Source of the DNA: an uncultured Burkholderiales bacterium
GTDB lineage: Bacteria > Pseudomonadota > Gammaproteobacteria > Burkholderiales > Burkholderiaceae_C
DNA length: 64,000 bases
NCBI GenBank assembly: GCA_943908475.1
Contig: CALTTG010000020.1
Coordinates: 1-64,000 of the forward strand
Direction of reading: 5' to 3'
Shown here: positions 23,411 through 32,430 of the stretch, one piece after another
Position numbering within the stretch: the first letter of the stretch is position 1
How the letters are laid out: every line of letters starts with the position of its first letter
Program-made: the position numbers and the translations under genes
Notes under the pieces: generated by a model
Databases searched by the model: none
Told to the model about the DNA's origin: nothing
What the model saw: only the letters and a program-made list of their open reading frames with translations

Positions 23411-26400
23411 ATTCGAAGTTGCAACGTGTTTGGCAGTGGTTGTTGATGCCCCAAGTGCTCGCCCTCATCGGCTTGTTGGCGCTGGCCGCATTCCTGTTCA
23501 TGGGCGCCGACGCCCTGCAAGTGGGCTTGGTGTGGTCGGCCGTGGTGCTGGGGCTGGCCTGCCTGGTCTGGGGCATCGTGTGGGCGGTGCAGCGCTGGCG
23601 GGCCCGCCAAGCAGGTCAGGCCCTGGAGCAGGCCATGGTCGAACAAGGTGAAAAAGCCATCGACAAAGCGGCCCCTGACCGACGCGATGAGGTGGCTGCG
23701 CTGCGTGAGCGCATGAATGAAGCGGTCAAGGTCATCAAGGGGTCGCGCCTGGGGCAGTTGACCGGCTCTGCGGCACTGTACGAGTTGCCTTGGTACATGG
23801 TGATTGGCAACCCCGCTGCAGGCAAGAGCTCTGCGGTGGTCAAGTCGGGGCTGACCTTCCCGTTTGCCGACAGCAACGACAACGTCATCCAAGGCATTGG
23901 GGGCACCCGCCATTGCGACTGGTTCTTCACCACCGAGGGGATCTTGCTGGACACCGCCGGTCGCTACTCGGTTCACGAGGAAGACCGCAGCGAGTGGCTG
24001 GGCTTCCTGAGCCTCCTCAAGAAGCACCGCCCGAAGGCCCCGATCAACGGCATCATCATCGCGGCCAGCGTGGCCGAGCTGGGGGGGCGCAACAGCGAGT
24101 TCGCCATCGCGTTGGCTCGCAAACTGCGTCAACGCGTGCAAGAGCTCACCGAGCAGCTGGAGGTGTTTGCGCCCGTCTATGTCGTGTTCACCAAAGCCGA
24201 CCTGATCGCCGGGTTCGCCGAGTTTTTCGAAGACCGCGATCGCGACGAGCGCGACCGGGTCTGGGGCGCCACGCTGCCCTACGATGCGCAGGGCAAGCAG
24301 GACGTGGTGGCTCGTTTCGACCATCACTTCGATGTCTTGTACGAAGGCCTCAAAGAAGCCTCGGTGACCCGCATGTCCATGCACCGCGGCGAGCAGATGC
24401 CGCCCGGCGTGCTCACGTTCCCGCTGGAATTTGCCGCCATCAAGCCCACCCTGCGCACGTTCCTGGCCACCCTGTTCGAAGAGAACCCGTACCAGTTCCG
24501 CCCCATTTTCCGGGGCTTTTACTTCACCTCGGCGGTGCAGGAAGGTCATTCCACCAGCCGGGCCTCCGAGCGCGTGGCGCAGCAGTTTGGGCTGCACTTG
24601 CAGCCCGGGACCTCGGCGTCGGTCTATGCCCAAGGGGGGTTCTTCCTCAAGGAGCTGTTCTCCAAGGTCATCTTTGCCGACAAGCAGTTGGTTCAACAGT
24701 ACACCAGCCCCGTCAAGATGCGGTGGCGTCTGGCCAGCTTCGTGGTCGGGGTGGCCATGCTGGGCACCTTGCTCGGGGGCTGGACCTGGGCGTACCTGGG
24801 CAACCGTCAATTGGTCAGCAATGTGCAAGCCGATCTGGTGAAGGCGCAGCGCCTGCAGGACGGCCGCGTTGACCTGCAGTCGCGCATCGAGGCGCTGATC
24901 ATCCTGCAAGACCGGCTGGAACAGCTGCAGGCCTATCGCCAGGGACATCCGGTGGCGCTGGGCCTGGGGCTGTACCAAGGGGAGGCCATCGAGGCCAAAC
25001 TCCGGCAGGAGTACTTCAACGGCTTGCAGGCCGTGATGCTCTTGCCCACGACCCAAGCCATTGCGGCCTACCTGGGCGACGTGAACGCCCATGCCGACCA
25101 ACTTCAGCCGCTGCAGCGCACGCCCGAGGGCGGGGTGATGCCCGTGGTGGCCGGCAACGCCCATGCCGACGCGCCACCCTCGGCGGGCGGGACCTACACG
25201 CAAGCCTCTTCGACCAACGTGGCAGAAGCCTACAACGCCCTCAAGGCCTACCTGATGCTGGGTGATCGGTCTCGCATCGAGCCTGGCCACATGAGCGACC
25301 AGCTCACCCGGTTCTGGCGCACATGGCTGGAGGCCAACCGAGGCACCATGCCCCGTGAGCAGCTCATTCAAAGCGCTGAGCGCATCATGTCGTACTCGCT
25401 GGCGCAAATGTCCGACCCGGCGTTTCCCCAGCAAGACCTGAACTTGACCTTGCTCGACCAAACGCGCGAGAACCTTCGCAAGGTGGTCAAGGGCATGCCC
25501 GCGCGTGAGCGCATCTACGGCGAAATCAAGGCTCGTGCGGCCACGCGTTATGCCCCCATGACGGTCACCCGGCTGGTGGCGGAGCAAGACCGCGAGTTGG
25601 TGGCGGGCAGCCATGCCATCTCAGGTGCTTTCACCCGGGAGGCCTGGGAGGGCTACGTCAAGGAGGCGATTCAGCAGGCGGCCAACAACGAGATGCAGTC
25701 GACCGATTGGGTCCTGAAGACGTCTGCGCGAGACGATCTCACCCTGGAGGGCAGTCCCGAGCAGATTCAGAAGAACCTCACCCAGCTCTACAAGACCGAG
25801 TACGTCAAGGAGTGGCAGAAGTTCATGCAGGGCATCACCATCCAGGACTTTGGCACCTTCGAAAAAGCGGTCACGGCCATGAATCGCCTCGGCGATCCGG
25901 CGGCCTCGCCGGTGGGGCGCTTGATGCAGGCACTGTTTGACCAGACCTCTTGGGACAACCCGTCCATGTTCAACGAAAAGCTGGCATTGGGGCAGCAGGG
26001 CTTTGTCAACTGGTTCAAGCAGAGCATCTTGCGCATGACGCCGTCGCGGGTCAATGTGAACGTGAATGTGGCCGCTGGTCAGGCCGCGGTTCCCATGGGG
26101 CCGGTGGGGCGTGAGTTCGAGGCGGTCTACCGTTTGATGATGAACCGCGACAGCTCGCCGACGCTGATGCAAAACTACCTGACGGCCTTGTCGAAGGTGC
26201 GCACCCGGTTCAACCAGATGAAAACCCAGGGTGACCCCGGGCCGGCCTCGCGCCAGTTGATGCAGCAGACCCTGGAGGGGCAGTCTGAGCTGGCTGACGC
26301 GCTCAAATTGGTCGACGAGCAGATGCTCAATGGCATTGGCGACTCGGCCAAGGCCACCCTCCGTCCCTTGCTGGTGCGCCCCCTGATGCAGGCGTTCGGG

Positions 26401-27237
26401 GTGTTGATTCGTCCGACCGAGGCCGAAATCAACCGTGTCTGGTCGGCGCAGGTCTACGAGCCGTTCCAACTCACCCTGGCCCGCAAGTACCCGTTTGATC
26501 CGTCCTCCAAGATGGAGGCTGCCCCAGCTGAAATGGCCAAGGTTTTCGGGACAGAAGGCTCGGTCGCCAAGTTCGTGGAACAGGCCCTGGGGCCCCTGGT
26601 CATTCGCCGTGGGGACACGCTCACACCCCGCACCTGGGCAGACATGGGGGTTCGCCTCATGCCCGAGTTCACGGGCGGGTTGTCGGGCTGGGTGGCGGCA
26701 TCAAGCTCCGGCGGAGGAGGGGGCGCCTCGGGGGGCGGTTCGGCGGCCGTCGCTGAAGCGCAGACTGTGTTCCAGCTGCTGCCACAGGCAGCACCAGGCC
26801 TGACCGAATACACGGTCGAGATCGACGGTCAGGTGTTGCGCTATCGCAATGGCCAAGCGAGTTGGGCGCACTTCGTGTGGCCGGGACCGGGCACCCCAGG
26901 GGTGAAGATCACGGGGGTGACCTTCGATGGCCGCACCGTGGAGTTCTTCCATGAGCCCGGACGCTACGGCCTCGAAAAGATGATCAATTCGGCGCAACGT
27001 CGTCGCTTGGAGGGCGAGCAGTTCGAGCTGCGCTGGCCGCAGGGCACCGCGTCGGTGGCCGTTCAATTGCGCATCATCTCCAACAGCGCAGCGACCGAAG
27101 CCCCGGCAGCGCCTGCCGGTCAGACCGCATCCGCCGCTGGGGCTCGACCGTCCGGCAAGCTGCCGGCTGTGGTGGCCGGGGTCAGCGAGTCGGTGGATGC
27201 GACCACACCGCCAGTGGCTCTGGGGGGCAACCCATGA
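23407..27237 (+). CDS. tssM: T6SS inner-membrane complex protein TssM (IcmF/VasK)
   Basis: The 1276-residue protein forms, with TssJ and TssL, the trans-envelope complex. Two N-terminal helices (residues about 15-33 and 39-62) are followed by a cytoplasmic domain with a Walker A motif GNPAAGKS at 134-141 and GILLDTAGRYS. A third helix lies near 440 (FVVGVAMLGTLLGGWTWAYLG), and a long periplasmic part carries the IcmF-related C-terminal domain. A glycine/serine linker near 1100 precedes the final beta domain. The GTG start overlaps the previous stop (GTGA), and tagF overlaps its end by four bases. Confidence 0.95.
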   Translation: MNSKLQRVWQWLLMPQVLALIGLLALAAFLFMGADALQVGLVWSAVVLGLACLVWGIVWAVQRWRARQAGQALEQAMVEQGEKAIDKAAPDRRDEVAALRERMNEAVKVIKGSRLGQLTGSAALYELPWYMVIGNPAAGKSSAVVKSGLTFPFADSNDNVIQGIGGTRHCDWFFTTEGILLDTAGRYSVHEEDRSEWLGFLSLLKKHRPKAPINGIIIAASVAELGGRNSEFAIALARKLRQRVQELTEQLEVFAPVYVVFTKADLIAGFAEFFEDRDRDERDRVWGATLPYDAQGKQDVVARFDHHFDVLYEGLKEASVTRMSMHRGEQMPPGVLTFPLEFAAIKPTLRTFLATLFEENPYQFRPIFRGFYFTSAVQEGHSTSRASERVAQQFGLHLQPGTSASVYAQGGFFLKELFSKVIFADKQLVQQYTSPVKMRWRLASFVVGVAMLGTLLGGWTWAYLGNRQLVSNVQADLVKAQRLQDGRVDLQSRIEALIILQDRLEQLQAYRQGHPVALGLGLYQGEAIEAKLRQEYFNGLQAVMLLPTTQAIAAYLGDVNAHADQLQPLQRTPEGGVMPVVAGNAHADAPPSAGGTYTQASSTNVAEAYNALKAYLMLGDRSRIEPGHMSDQLTRFWRTWLEANRGTMPREQLIQSAERIMSYSLAQMSDPAFPQQDLNLTLLDQTRENLRKVVKGMPARERIYGEIKARAATRYAPMTVTRLVAEQDRELVAGSHAISGAFTREAWEGYVKEAIQQAANNEMQSTDWVLKTSARDDLTLEGSPEQIQKNLTQLYKTEYVKEWQKFMQGITIQDFGTFEKAVTAMNRLGDPAASPVGRLMQALFDQTSWDNPSMFNEKLALGQQGFVNWFKQSILRMTPSRVNVNVNVAAGQAAVPMGPVGREFEAVYRLMMNRDSSPTLMQNYLTALSKVRTRFNQMKTQGDPGPASRQLMQQTLEGQSELADALKLVDEQMLNGIGDSAKATLRPLLVRPLMQAFGVLIRPTEAEINRVWSAQVYEPFQLTLARKYPFDPSSKMEAAPAEMAKVFGTEGSVAKFVEQALGPLVIRRGDTLTPRTWADMGVRLMPEFTGGLSGWVAASSSGGGGGASGGGSAAVAEAQTVFQLLPQAAPGLTEYTVEIDGQVLRYRNGQASWAHFVWPGPGTPGVKITGVTFDGRTVEFFHEPGRYGLEKMINSAQRRRLEGEQFELRWPQGTASVAVQLRIISNSAATEAPAAPAGQTASAAGARPSGKLPAVVAGVSESVDATTPPVALGGNP

Positions 27238-28313
27238 AGCGCATGAGCCTCATGACCTGGGCGGGCTGGCGCAGCACAGCGACTGTCGCGCCCCTGGAGC
27301 CAGTGTTGTTGACCGACCGGCTCTATTTCGGCAAGTTGCCTTCGCGGGGTGATTTCGTCCGCAGTGAGCGCCATCGACCGGTCATTCAGCGACTCGACGA
27401 CTGGATGACCCAGACCCTGGAGCGCATGTCGCCCGACCCTCGGTGGAAGCTCATCTACGACCAGGCATCTCCCCTGGATTTCGCCATCCTTGGCATGCGC
27501 GGCACCGCCTGCCTGATGGGGCACTGGCAAGCCAGTCACGACGCCTCGGGTCGGCGCTTTCCCTTCTTGCTGGCCAGCGTGGTCCAAACGCCCGCGCCTG
27601 CCACCGTGGCTGGCGTTGCCGCCTTGCTGTTGCATCAAGAGTGGTCTTTCTTGGCCCGCGTGTCGACGCGTGCGTTGAGCCGTGCGGAGAGCCCGTCGTC
27701 TCCCTTGGCGTCCGACGAGGGGGATGCGCTGGCCGAGGTCGTTCGCAGCCTGCAGTTGCCAGACACCCAGCGCTGGCGCGTCGACGATGTCATCGCCCAG
27801 TTTGCCGACTTCCTGGCCAGTCACACGGTGGCGAGCGCCGAGCAAATGTTGTCGTCGTCTGCGCAACGCTTGTCCTTGAGACAGGCCATGCTGGCGTTGG
27901 GCATCTTGCTGCAGCCGGTGCTGAGCCAGGGGCACCACCGTTTGGGGCGCGTGTTGCAGTTGCCGTTGAGCCGAGACCTCAGCCGCCGTGCCGAACTGGC
28001 CAGCTTTTGGTTGACCTTGATCGCGGGCTTTTTGGTGCGGGGCGACGCAGAGTTGGGCCTGTTCATGGGCCAGCGAGACGGTGTGCCGGTGATGTGGGTC
28101 GGGTTCCAGGGTGCCAGCGCCCAAACCCTCGCCTGTGTGTTGGACCCGCAGGGCCATGCCGACGACATCGTGACCTTGTTCGACGCCGAATGGGTCGAAG
28201 ACTGCTTGAACGATGACTGGGGCTTGCGCAAGTTGTCGAATTACCTGCGGGATCCTGGCTTGTCGTTGCAGCAGGCCATCGACACCTTCCAGGAAGTGTT
28301 CACGGGAGCATGA
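27234..28313 (+). CDS. tagF: T6SS accessory protein TagF (ImpM)
   Basis: The 359-residue protein has the TagF domain in its first 170 residues: LYFGKLPSRGDFVRSERHRPVIQRLDDWMTQTLE, then WKLIYDQASPLDFAILG and GRRFPFLL. TagF is known as a post-translational repressor of T6SS firing in several species. The C-terminal half (residues 180-359) is less conserved. It is coupled to tssM by a 4-bp overlap and is followed at once by the OmpA-like gene. Confidence 0.88.
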   Translation: MKRMSLMTWAGWRSTATVAPLEPVLLTDRLYFGKLPSRGDFVRSERHRPVIQRLDDWMTQTLERMSPDPRWKLIYDQASPLDFAILGMRGTACLMGHWQASHDASGRRFPFLLASVVQTPAPATVAGVAALLLHQEWSFLARVSTRALSRAESPSSPLASDEGDALAEVVRSLQLPDTQRWRVDDVIAQFADFLASHTVASAEQMLSSSAQRLSLRQAMLALGILLQPVLSQGHHRLGRVLQLPLSRDLSRRAELASFWLTLIAGFLVRGDAELGLFMGQRDGVPVMWVGFQGASAQTLACVLDPQGHADDIVTLFDAEWVEDCLNDDWGLRKLSNYLRDPGLSLQQAIDTFQEVFTGA

Positions 28314-28314
28314 A

Positions 28315-29121
28315 GTGACGCATCGTTTGAAGACGTGGTGGATCAGCGGTGTGCTGATGGGCTCGATGGGCGCCGCGCAGGCGCAGGCTGTCCTGGCACC
28401 ATCGGCCGCACCGGCCCAGGTGCAAGGCGCTGGGCAGGTGGTGGCACGGGGGGTGGTTCCCGACGAGGCCACCCGCCAAAGCATCTTGCAGCGACTGCGT
28501 GCCACCTACGGTGACCAGCGGGTGGTTGACGAAATCACCGTCGGTCAGGTGGTGGCTCCGCCGCAATGGAAGGCCCATGTCGACAAGTTGTTGCAAGCCG
28601 ATCTCAAGCAGGTCAGCAAAGGGCAGTTGGCCATCAAGGGCAACACCGTCGAGCTGCATGGTGAAGTGGGCAATGAAGCGGTGCGACAACAACTGGCCAG
28701 CGACATGGCCACCTCATTGAACCCCACCTACACGGTGCGAAATGGCCTGACCGTGGCCACCCGTGAACAAGATGTGGTGGATCAGGCCTTGGCCAATCGC
28801 ATCGTGGAATTTGAAGCGGGCAGCGCCGTGTTGACGCCCAGAGGCCAGGCCATTGTTCAAGAGATGGCGACCGCCCTGGCTGCGCTGAAGGGCAAACGCT
28901 TCGAGGTGATCGGACACACCGATGCCGATGGCGCTCGCGCTTTGAACGTGGTGCTGTCGCAGCAGCGCGCTCAGGCGGTGAAGGATCAACTGGTGGCTCG
29001 CCAGATCCCGGCCGATGCGATCACCACCTTGGGTGCCGGACCGGATCACCCGGTGGCCAGCAACGCCAGCCCCGAGGGGCGGGCGCGCAACCGACGCATT
29101 GAGTTCAGGGTCTTGCCCTGA
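28315..29121 (+). CDS. T6SS-linked OmpA-family peptidoglycan-binding protein (TagN-like)
   Basis: The 268-residue protein has a signal peptide (ISGVLMGSMGAAQAQA) and an OmpA C-terminal domain at about residues 160-268: VEFEAGSAVLTPRGQAIVQEMATAL, IGHTDADGARALNVVLSQQRAQAV, and a closing NRRIEFRV. The middle part may be BON-like. Such domains bind peptidoglycan and can hold the T6SS complex at the wall. GTG 28315 is chosen because GGGAG lies six bases upstream and the signal peptide begins there. It follows tagF by one base and is convergent with tssA. Confidence 0.8.
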   Translation: MTHRLKTWWISGVLMGSMGAAQAQAVLAPSAAPAQVQGAGQVVARGVVPDEATRQSILQRLRATYGDQRVVDEITVGQVVAPPQWKAHVDKLLQADLKQVSKGQLAIKGNTVELHGEVGNEAVRQQLASDMATSLNPTYTVRNGLTVATREQDVVDQALANRIVEFEAGSAVLTPRGQAIVQEMATALAALKGKRFEVIGHTDADGARALNVVLSQQRAQAVKDQLVARQIPADAITTLGAGPDHPVASNASPEGRARNRRIEFRVLP

Positions 29122-29124
29122 GCC

Positions 29125-30192
29125 TCAATATGGGTTCGGTGGGGTGTCGGCTTCGATGCCCAGCAGTTCTTGCAGGTGCGACATCGAACCCTGGTCTTTG
29201 ACCACTCGGCGCAGCCACTCGTGCAGGGGCATCTCTGCCCAGGCCACCGCCTTGTCGGCCAGGTAGGCCACCGGGCTGTGCGGCTCGGTGCGACGGAAGA
29301 AACTGGAGACCTCGCGCAACTGTTGCAGGGCCTGAGCGCGCGTCTGGATGGGGCCTCGTCCAACCGATGGGCCCGATGCCGCGCTGTCACTGTGTGGCGT
29401 CGCGGTCGAGGCGTCATCAAGGGGCGGGCACGTGGTCTCGTGGTCGTCGGCCCCAATGCCCAAGTCTCGCGCCAGACGCTCCAGCTCGTCCAGCACCGCA
29501 GACAGGGCCTCTTTGGCGGGCACGAAGCTCGGGCCGTCGTCACCCAGTTGCTGGTCGACCAGCGATTGCCAGGCGAGCAGGGTGCTTTGGGCCTGCCGGG
29601 TGTCTTGAAGCGTTTGGGCCAGCCATGGGCGCGGGGTGTCCCGAAGGGCGCGCATGAATTGCTCGGTGGTGACCCGATCGGGGGCCGAGGGGTCATGGGC
29701 TTGCCCCTGGTGAAGTCGGGCTTGCGTCCAGTCGTTCAGGGTGTAGTGCGGCCCTTGACGGCTTTGGGTGAGGGGCCGCGTGGGCAGCAGTTGCACCATG
29801 CGCTGAAGCACCCAGGCGATGTTGCCGGCGCGCTGGCTTTGATCGCCTTCGTCAGGCAGCGGGTGCAGATCGGTCCAGAAGTGGGCGCAAAGTTGCTCAC
29901 ACACCTGCAGGCCCTGCGCCAGGCCCGACAGGCCTTTGCTCATCATCAGGCCTTCGGTCAGCCACATCGCCAGTCGGAGGTCTTTCGTGCGTTCGGTCAG
30001 CAGGTTTTGGGTGGCCGCGACCACGCCGTGCCAGTCTGCGGTTTTGAGCGTGGTCACCCACTCGCCTTGGCTCAAGGTGGGGTCATCTTCTCGGCGCGAT
30101 TCGGCGATCTGGTCGAATTCGCTGGAAAACGTCATGTCTTCGCCACAAGGCGAGGGCCCGGCGATGGGGGCCATCAGTGCGTCTAGGTTCAT
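29125..30192 (-). CDS. tssA: T6SS protein TssA (ImpA family)
   Basis: The 355-residue protein has the ImpA N-terminal domain (MNLDALMAPIAGPSPCGEDMTFSSEFDQIAESRREDD, WHGVVAATQNLLTERTKDLRLAMWLTEGLM, CAHFWTDLHPLPDEGD). Its C-terminal region has the short-form pattern (RTEPHSPVAYLADKAVAWAEMPLHEWLRRVV). TssA guides sheath and tube assembly at the baseplate. It lies on the opposite strand, ending three bases from the OmpA-like gene. No other sheath, tube or baseplate genes follow upstream, so the T6SS locus here is only a part. Confidence 0.9.
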   Translation of the reverse strand: MNLDALMAPIAGPSPCGEDMTFSSEFDQIAESRREDDPTLSQGEWVTTLKTADWHGVVAATQNLLTERTKDLRLAMWLTEGLMMSKGLSGLAQGLQVCEQLCAHFWTDLHPLPDEGDQSQRAGNIAWVLQRMVQLLPTRPLTQSRQGPHYTLNDWTQARLHQGQAHDPSAPDRVTTEQFMRALRDTPRPWLAQTLQDTRQAQSTLLAWQSLVDQQLGDDGPSFVPAKEALSAVLDELERLARDLGIGADDHETTCPPLDDASTATPHSDSAASGPSVGRGPIQTRAQALQQLREVSSFFRRTEPHSPVAYLADKAVAWAEMPLHEWLRRVVKDQGSMSHLQELLGIEADTPPNPY

Positions 30193-30296
30193 GGTGCCCT
30201 GTTTGATCGTGTCGAGGTGTCAAATGCCTCGAGCCTGCGATCATCCCATGAGCTGGGGCGGGCCACGCTCACCCCAAAGCGGGGAGATTGTTATGA

Positions 30297-30315
30297 ATGA
30301 GATTGATTCGCAATT
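30297..30315 (+). promoter_or_regulatory. Candidate Fur box upstream of tonB
   Basis: The 19-base site AATGAGATTGATTCGCAAT resembles the AATGAGAATNATTCTCATT form of the Fur operator and overlaps a possible -35 element (TTGATT) 25 bp before the tonB start codon. Iron repression of tonB-exbBD is well known, so position and sequence agree. No measured binding is implied. Confidence 0.5.
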
Positions 30316-30339
30316 GCATTTTGCTGATAGACTCTTGCC

Positions 30340-31092
30340 ATGTCTTCTGTTGACCTGAGCCCCTCATTCAAGCCCTTTGCGTTCGCGGGTGGGCCGGCTG
30401 ATCTGCGACCTGTGCATCGCCGGTCGCTGGCACTGGGCGTGGTGGCGCTGCATGTGGCCCTGGCGCTGGGGTGGTCCCAATGGCATGAAAATTTGCCGCA
30501 AGCCGAGGAAGCCGCACCCATCATGGTGTCCATGATCGTGCCGGACGCGCCAGCAACCACGGCCCCAGCGCCTCGGCCAGCGCCCCAACCCGTGGAAGTG
30601 GCCAAGCCCCAGGCTGCCCCAGTGCTGACCGCCGCAACGCCACGGCCGGCCACCTTCTCGGCGCCGCCCGTGCCGGTGCCCACACCCGCGGCGGCAGTTC
30701 CCCGAGCCGAGGTGCCCACGCCGGTGGTGCCTGTGGCGAGCCCGTCTGTGGCGGCGGATGCGCCACCGGCGCTGACACCGCCCGCCCCGGCAGCACCCTT
30801 GCCGCCCAAAAACATCCAGGCCTCTGCCGTGCGCTATTTGGTGCCGCCACAGCAGGTCTACCCCGAAACATCCCGACGACTCGGCGAATCTGGCCGGGTG
30901 GGGCTGCGCGTGCTGGTCGACGAGCATGGCCGTGCGCAAGAGGTGCAGATCACCCAATCATCGGGGTACACCCGCCTGGATCAATCGGCTGTGTCCGCCA
31001 TGAGGCAGGCGCGCTTTCAACCTTATCTGGAAAACGGTGTGCCACGTGCCGTGTGGGCGCCGGCCACCATCACTTACGACTTGCAGGATTGA
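30340..31092 (+). CDS. tonB: TonB energy transducer
   Basis: The 250-residue protein links the ExbBD proton channel to outer-membrane receptors for iron chelates and other substrates. An N-terminal helix (SLALGVVALHVALALGWSQW) is followed by a Pro/Ala/Val-rich periplasm-spanning region at about 60-160. The C-terminal TonB domain carries YPETSRRLGESGRVGLRVLVDEHGRAQEVQI, SGYTRLDQSAVSAMRQARFQP and a closing strand. It heads the tonB-exbB-exbD operon, with exbB 5 bp downstream. Confidence 0.93.
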   Translation: MSSVDLSPSFKPFAFAGGPADLRPVHRRSLALGVVALHVALALGWSQWHENLPQAEEAAPIMVSMIVPDAPATTAPAPRPAPQPVEVAKPQAAPVLTAATPRPATFSAPPVPVPTPAAAVPRAEVPTPVVPVASPSVAADAPPALTPPAPAAPLPPKNIQASAVRYLVPPQQVYPETSRRLGESGRVGLRVLVDEHGRAQEVQITQSSGYTRLDQSAVSAMRQARFQPYLENGVPRAVWAPATITYDLQD

Positions 31093-31097
31093 CTCTC

Positions 31098-31949
31098 ATG
31101 AACGACGTGACCTCTGCGGTGCAAGCCGCTTCCGCGCCCGTCTCGGTGGCCTCTGGGGCATCGATGCCGGCCATGACCGACGCGGCTGTGGCCGTGCAGG
31201 CTGCGCCGTCGGCACCTGAATTGGGCTTTGCACACTTCATCAGTCAGACCGATGCCGTGGGGCAGGGCCTGTTTGCCATCTTGGTGATCATGTCGATCAT
31301 TTCGTGGGGCCTCATCGCCACTCGGGGCGTGGCCTTGTTCTTGCGCCAGAAGCGATCTCAAGAATTCCTGCGTTTTTTCTGGAACGCCACCTCGTTGGAG
31401 GCTGTGCAGCAAGAGATTCAGACGCACGGTGTCAAAGAGCCCTTTGCGCACCTCACGGCCCATGCCATGAACGCTCAGGCGCACCACGCACGCTATGGCG
31501 CCGCCAAACTGGAAGAGGCCGGGTCGGCTCAAGACTTCCTGACTCGCACCATCAAGAAGGTGCTCGATGAAGAGACCATGCGCATGGAAAGCGGCCTGAC
31601 GGTGCTGGCCACGATCGGGGCCACCGCTCCTTTCGTGGGGTTGTTCGGGACGGTGTGGGGCGTCTATCACGCGCTGCTGGCCATCGGCGCGACGGGGTCT
31701 GGCTCGCTGGACAAGGTGGCTGGCCCTGTGGGGGAGGCCCTCATCATGACGGGGGTGGGTCTGGCCGTGGCCATCCCGGCCGTGATGGCCTACAACTGGC
31801 TGACCCGCAGCAACCGGGTCTGGGGTGCAAGGCTGGACGCTTTCGCTTTCGAGTTGTTCACCTTCCTGAGCACGGGGCAAACCTTGAAGTCGTCTGACAG
31901 CGGCAAGAGCGCATCGGTGCGCCCCCTCAATACACAGGCTCGCTCCTGA
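31098..31949 (+). CDS. exbB: ExbB proton-channel protein
   Basis: The 283-residue MotA/TolQ/ExbB protein powers TonB. Three helices are seen: at about 54-75 (AILVIMSIISWGLIATRGVALF), near 175-195 within TVLATIGATAPFVGLFGTVWGVYHALLAI, and near 215-235 (GEALIMTGVGLAVAIPAVMAYNWL). The N-terminal 45 residues are an Ala-rich periplasmic extension. ATG 31098 is chosen as the first start after the tonB stop; an upstream frame would run through tonB. Confidence 0.93.
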   Translation: MNDVTSAVQAASAPVSVASGASMPAMTDAAVAVQAAPSAPELGFAHFISQTDAVGQGLFAILVIMSIISWGLIATRGVALFLRQKRSQEFLRFFWNATSLEAVQQEIQTHGVKEPFAHLTAHAMNAQAHHARYGAAKLEEAGSAQDFLTRTIKKVLDEETMRMESGLTVLATIGATAPFVGLFGTVWGVYHALLAIGATGSGSLDKVAGPVGEALIMTGVGLAVAIPAVMAYNWLTRSNRVWGARLDAFAFELFTFLSTGQTLKSSDSGKSASVRPLNTQARS

Positions 31950-31968
31950 GCCATGACCGGAGTTCCTC

Positions 31969-32400
31969 ATGGCCTTTGCCAGTTTTGACAACAAGGGGTC
32001 ATCGGCCCCTGTCGCTGAGATCAACATGGTGCCGCTCATCGACGTGATGTTGGTGCTGCTGGTCATCTTCATCGTCACGGCACCCTTGCTCAGCCATTCG
32101 GTCAAGTTGGAGCTGCCCAAAGCACAAGCTCAGGTGGTGACGGCCAAGGCCGAGAAGATTGATTTTTCCATCGATGCCGCGGGCGTGCGCTACTGGAATG
32201 GCCAGGCGCTCAGTCGCGAGGAGGCGGCCGCTCGATTCGCGTTGGAGGCACGCAAGCCCCAGCAACCCGAGATTCACTTGCGGGCCGATCAGGCTGTGGC
32301 TTACAAGCTGGTGGCAGAGACCTTGGCAGACGCGTCTCGCGTGGGCTTGAGCAAAATTGGCTTCGTGACCGACCCCTCTGGGGAAGCCTCTGTGCGCTGA
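31969..32400 (+). CDS. exbD: ExbD proton-channel protein
   Basis: The 143-residue protein has the single-helix ExbD layout: a polar N terminus, APVAEINMVPLIDVMLVLLVIFIVTAPLL with the channel aspartate, and a periplasmic domain with LELPKAQ, LRADQAVAYKLVAETLADASRVGLSKIGFVT. GGAG lies six bases before ATG 31969. It completes the tonB-exbB-exbD operon. The next gene, a CoA-transferase, starts 30 bp later. Confidence 0.93.
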   Translation: MAFASFDNKGSSAPVAEINMVPLIDVMLVLLVIFIVTAPLLSHSVKLELPKAQAQVVTAKAEKIDFSIDAAGVRYWNGQALSREEAAARFALEARKPQQPEIHLRADQAVAYKLVAETLADASRVGLSKIGFVTDPSGEASVR

Positions 32401-32430
32401 CGCGAGCCGCTTGCCCTACCATGCGGTGCC

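Noticed and set aside
23164..25614. Open frame of 816 codons on the minus strand opposite the T6SS genes
   Set aside because: It is a mirror of the TssM and upstream coding frames in high-GC DNA. The translation is rich in His, Arg, Gly and Gln with no family motifs, while the plus strand encodes clear TssM.
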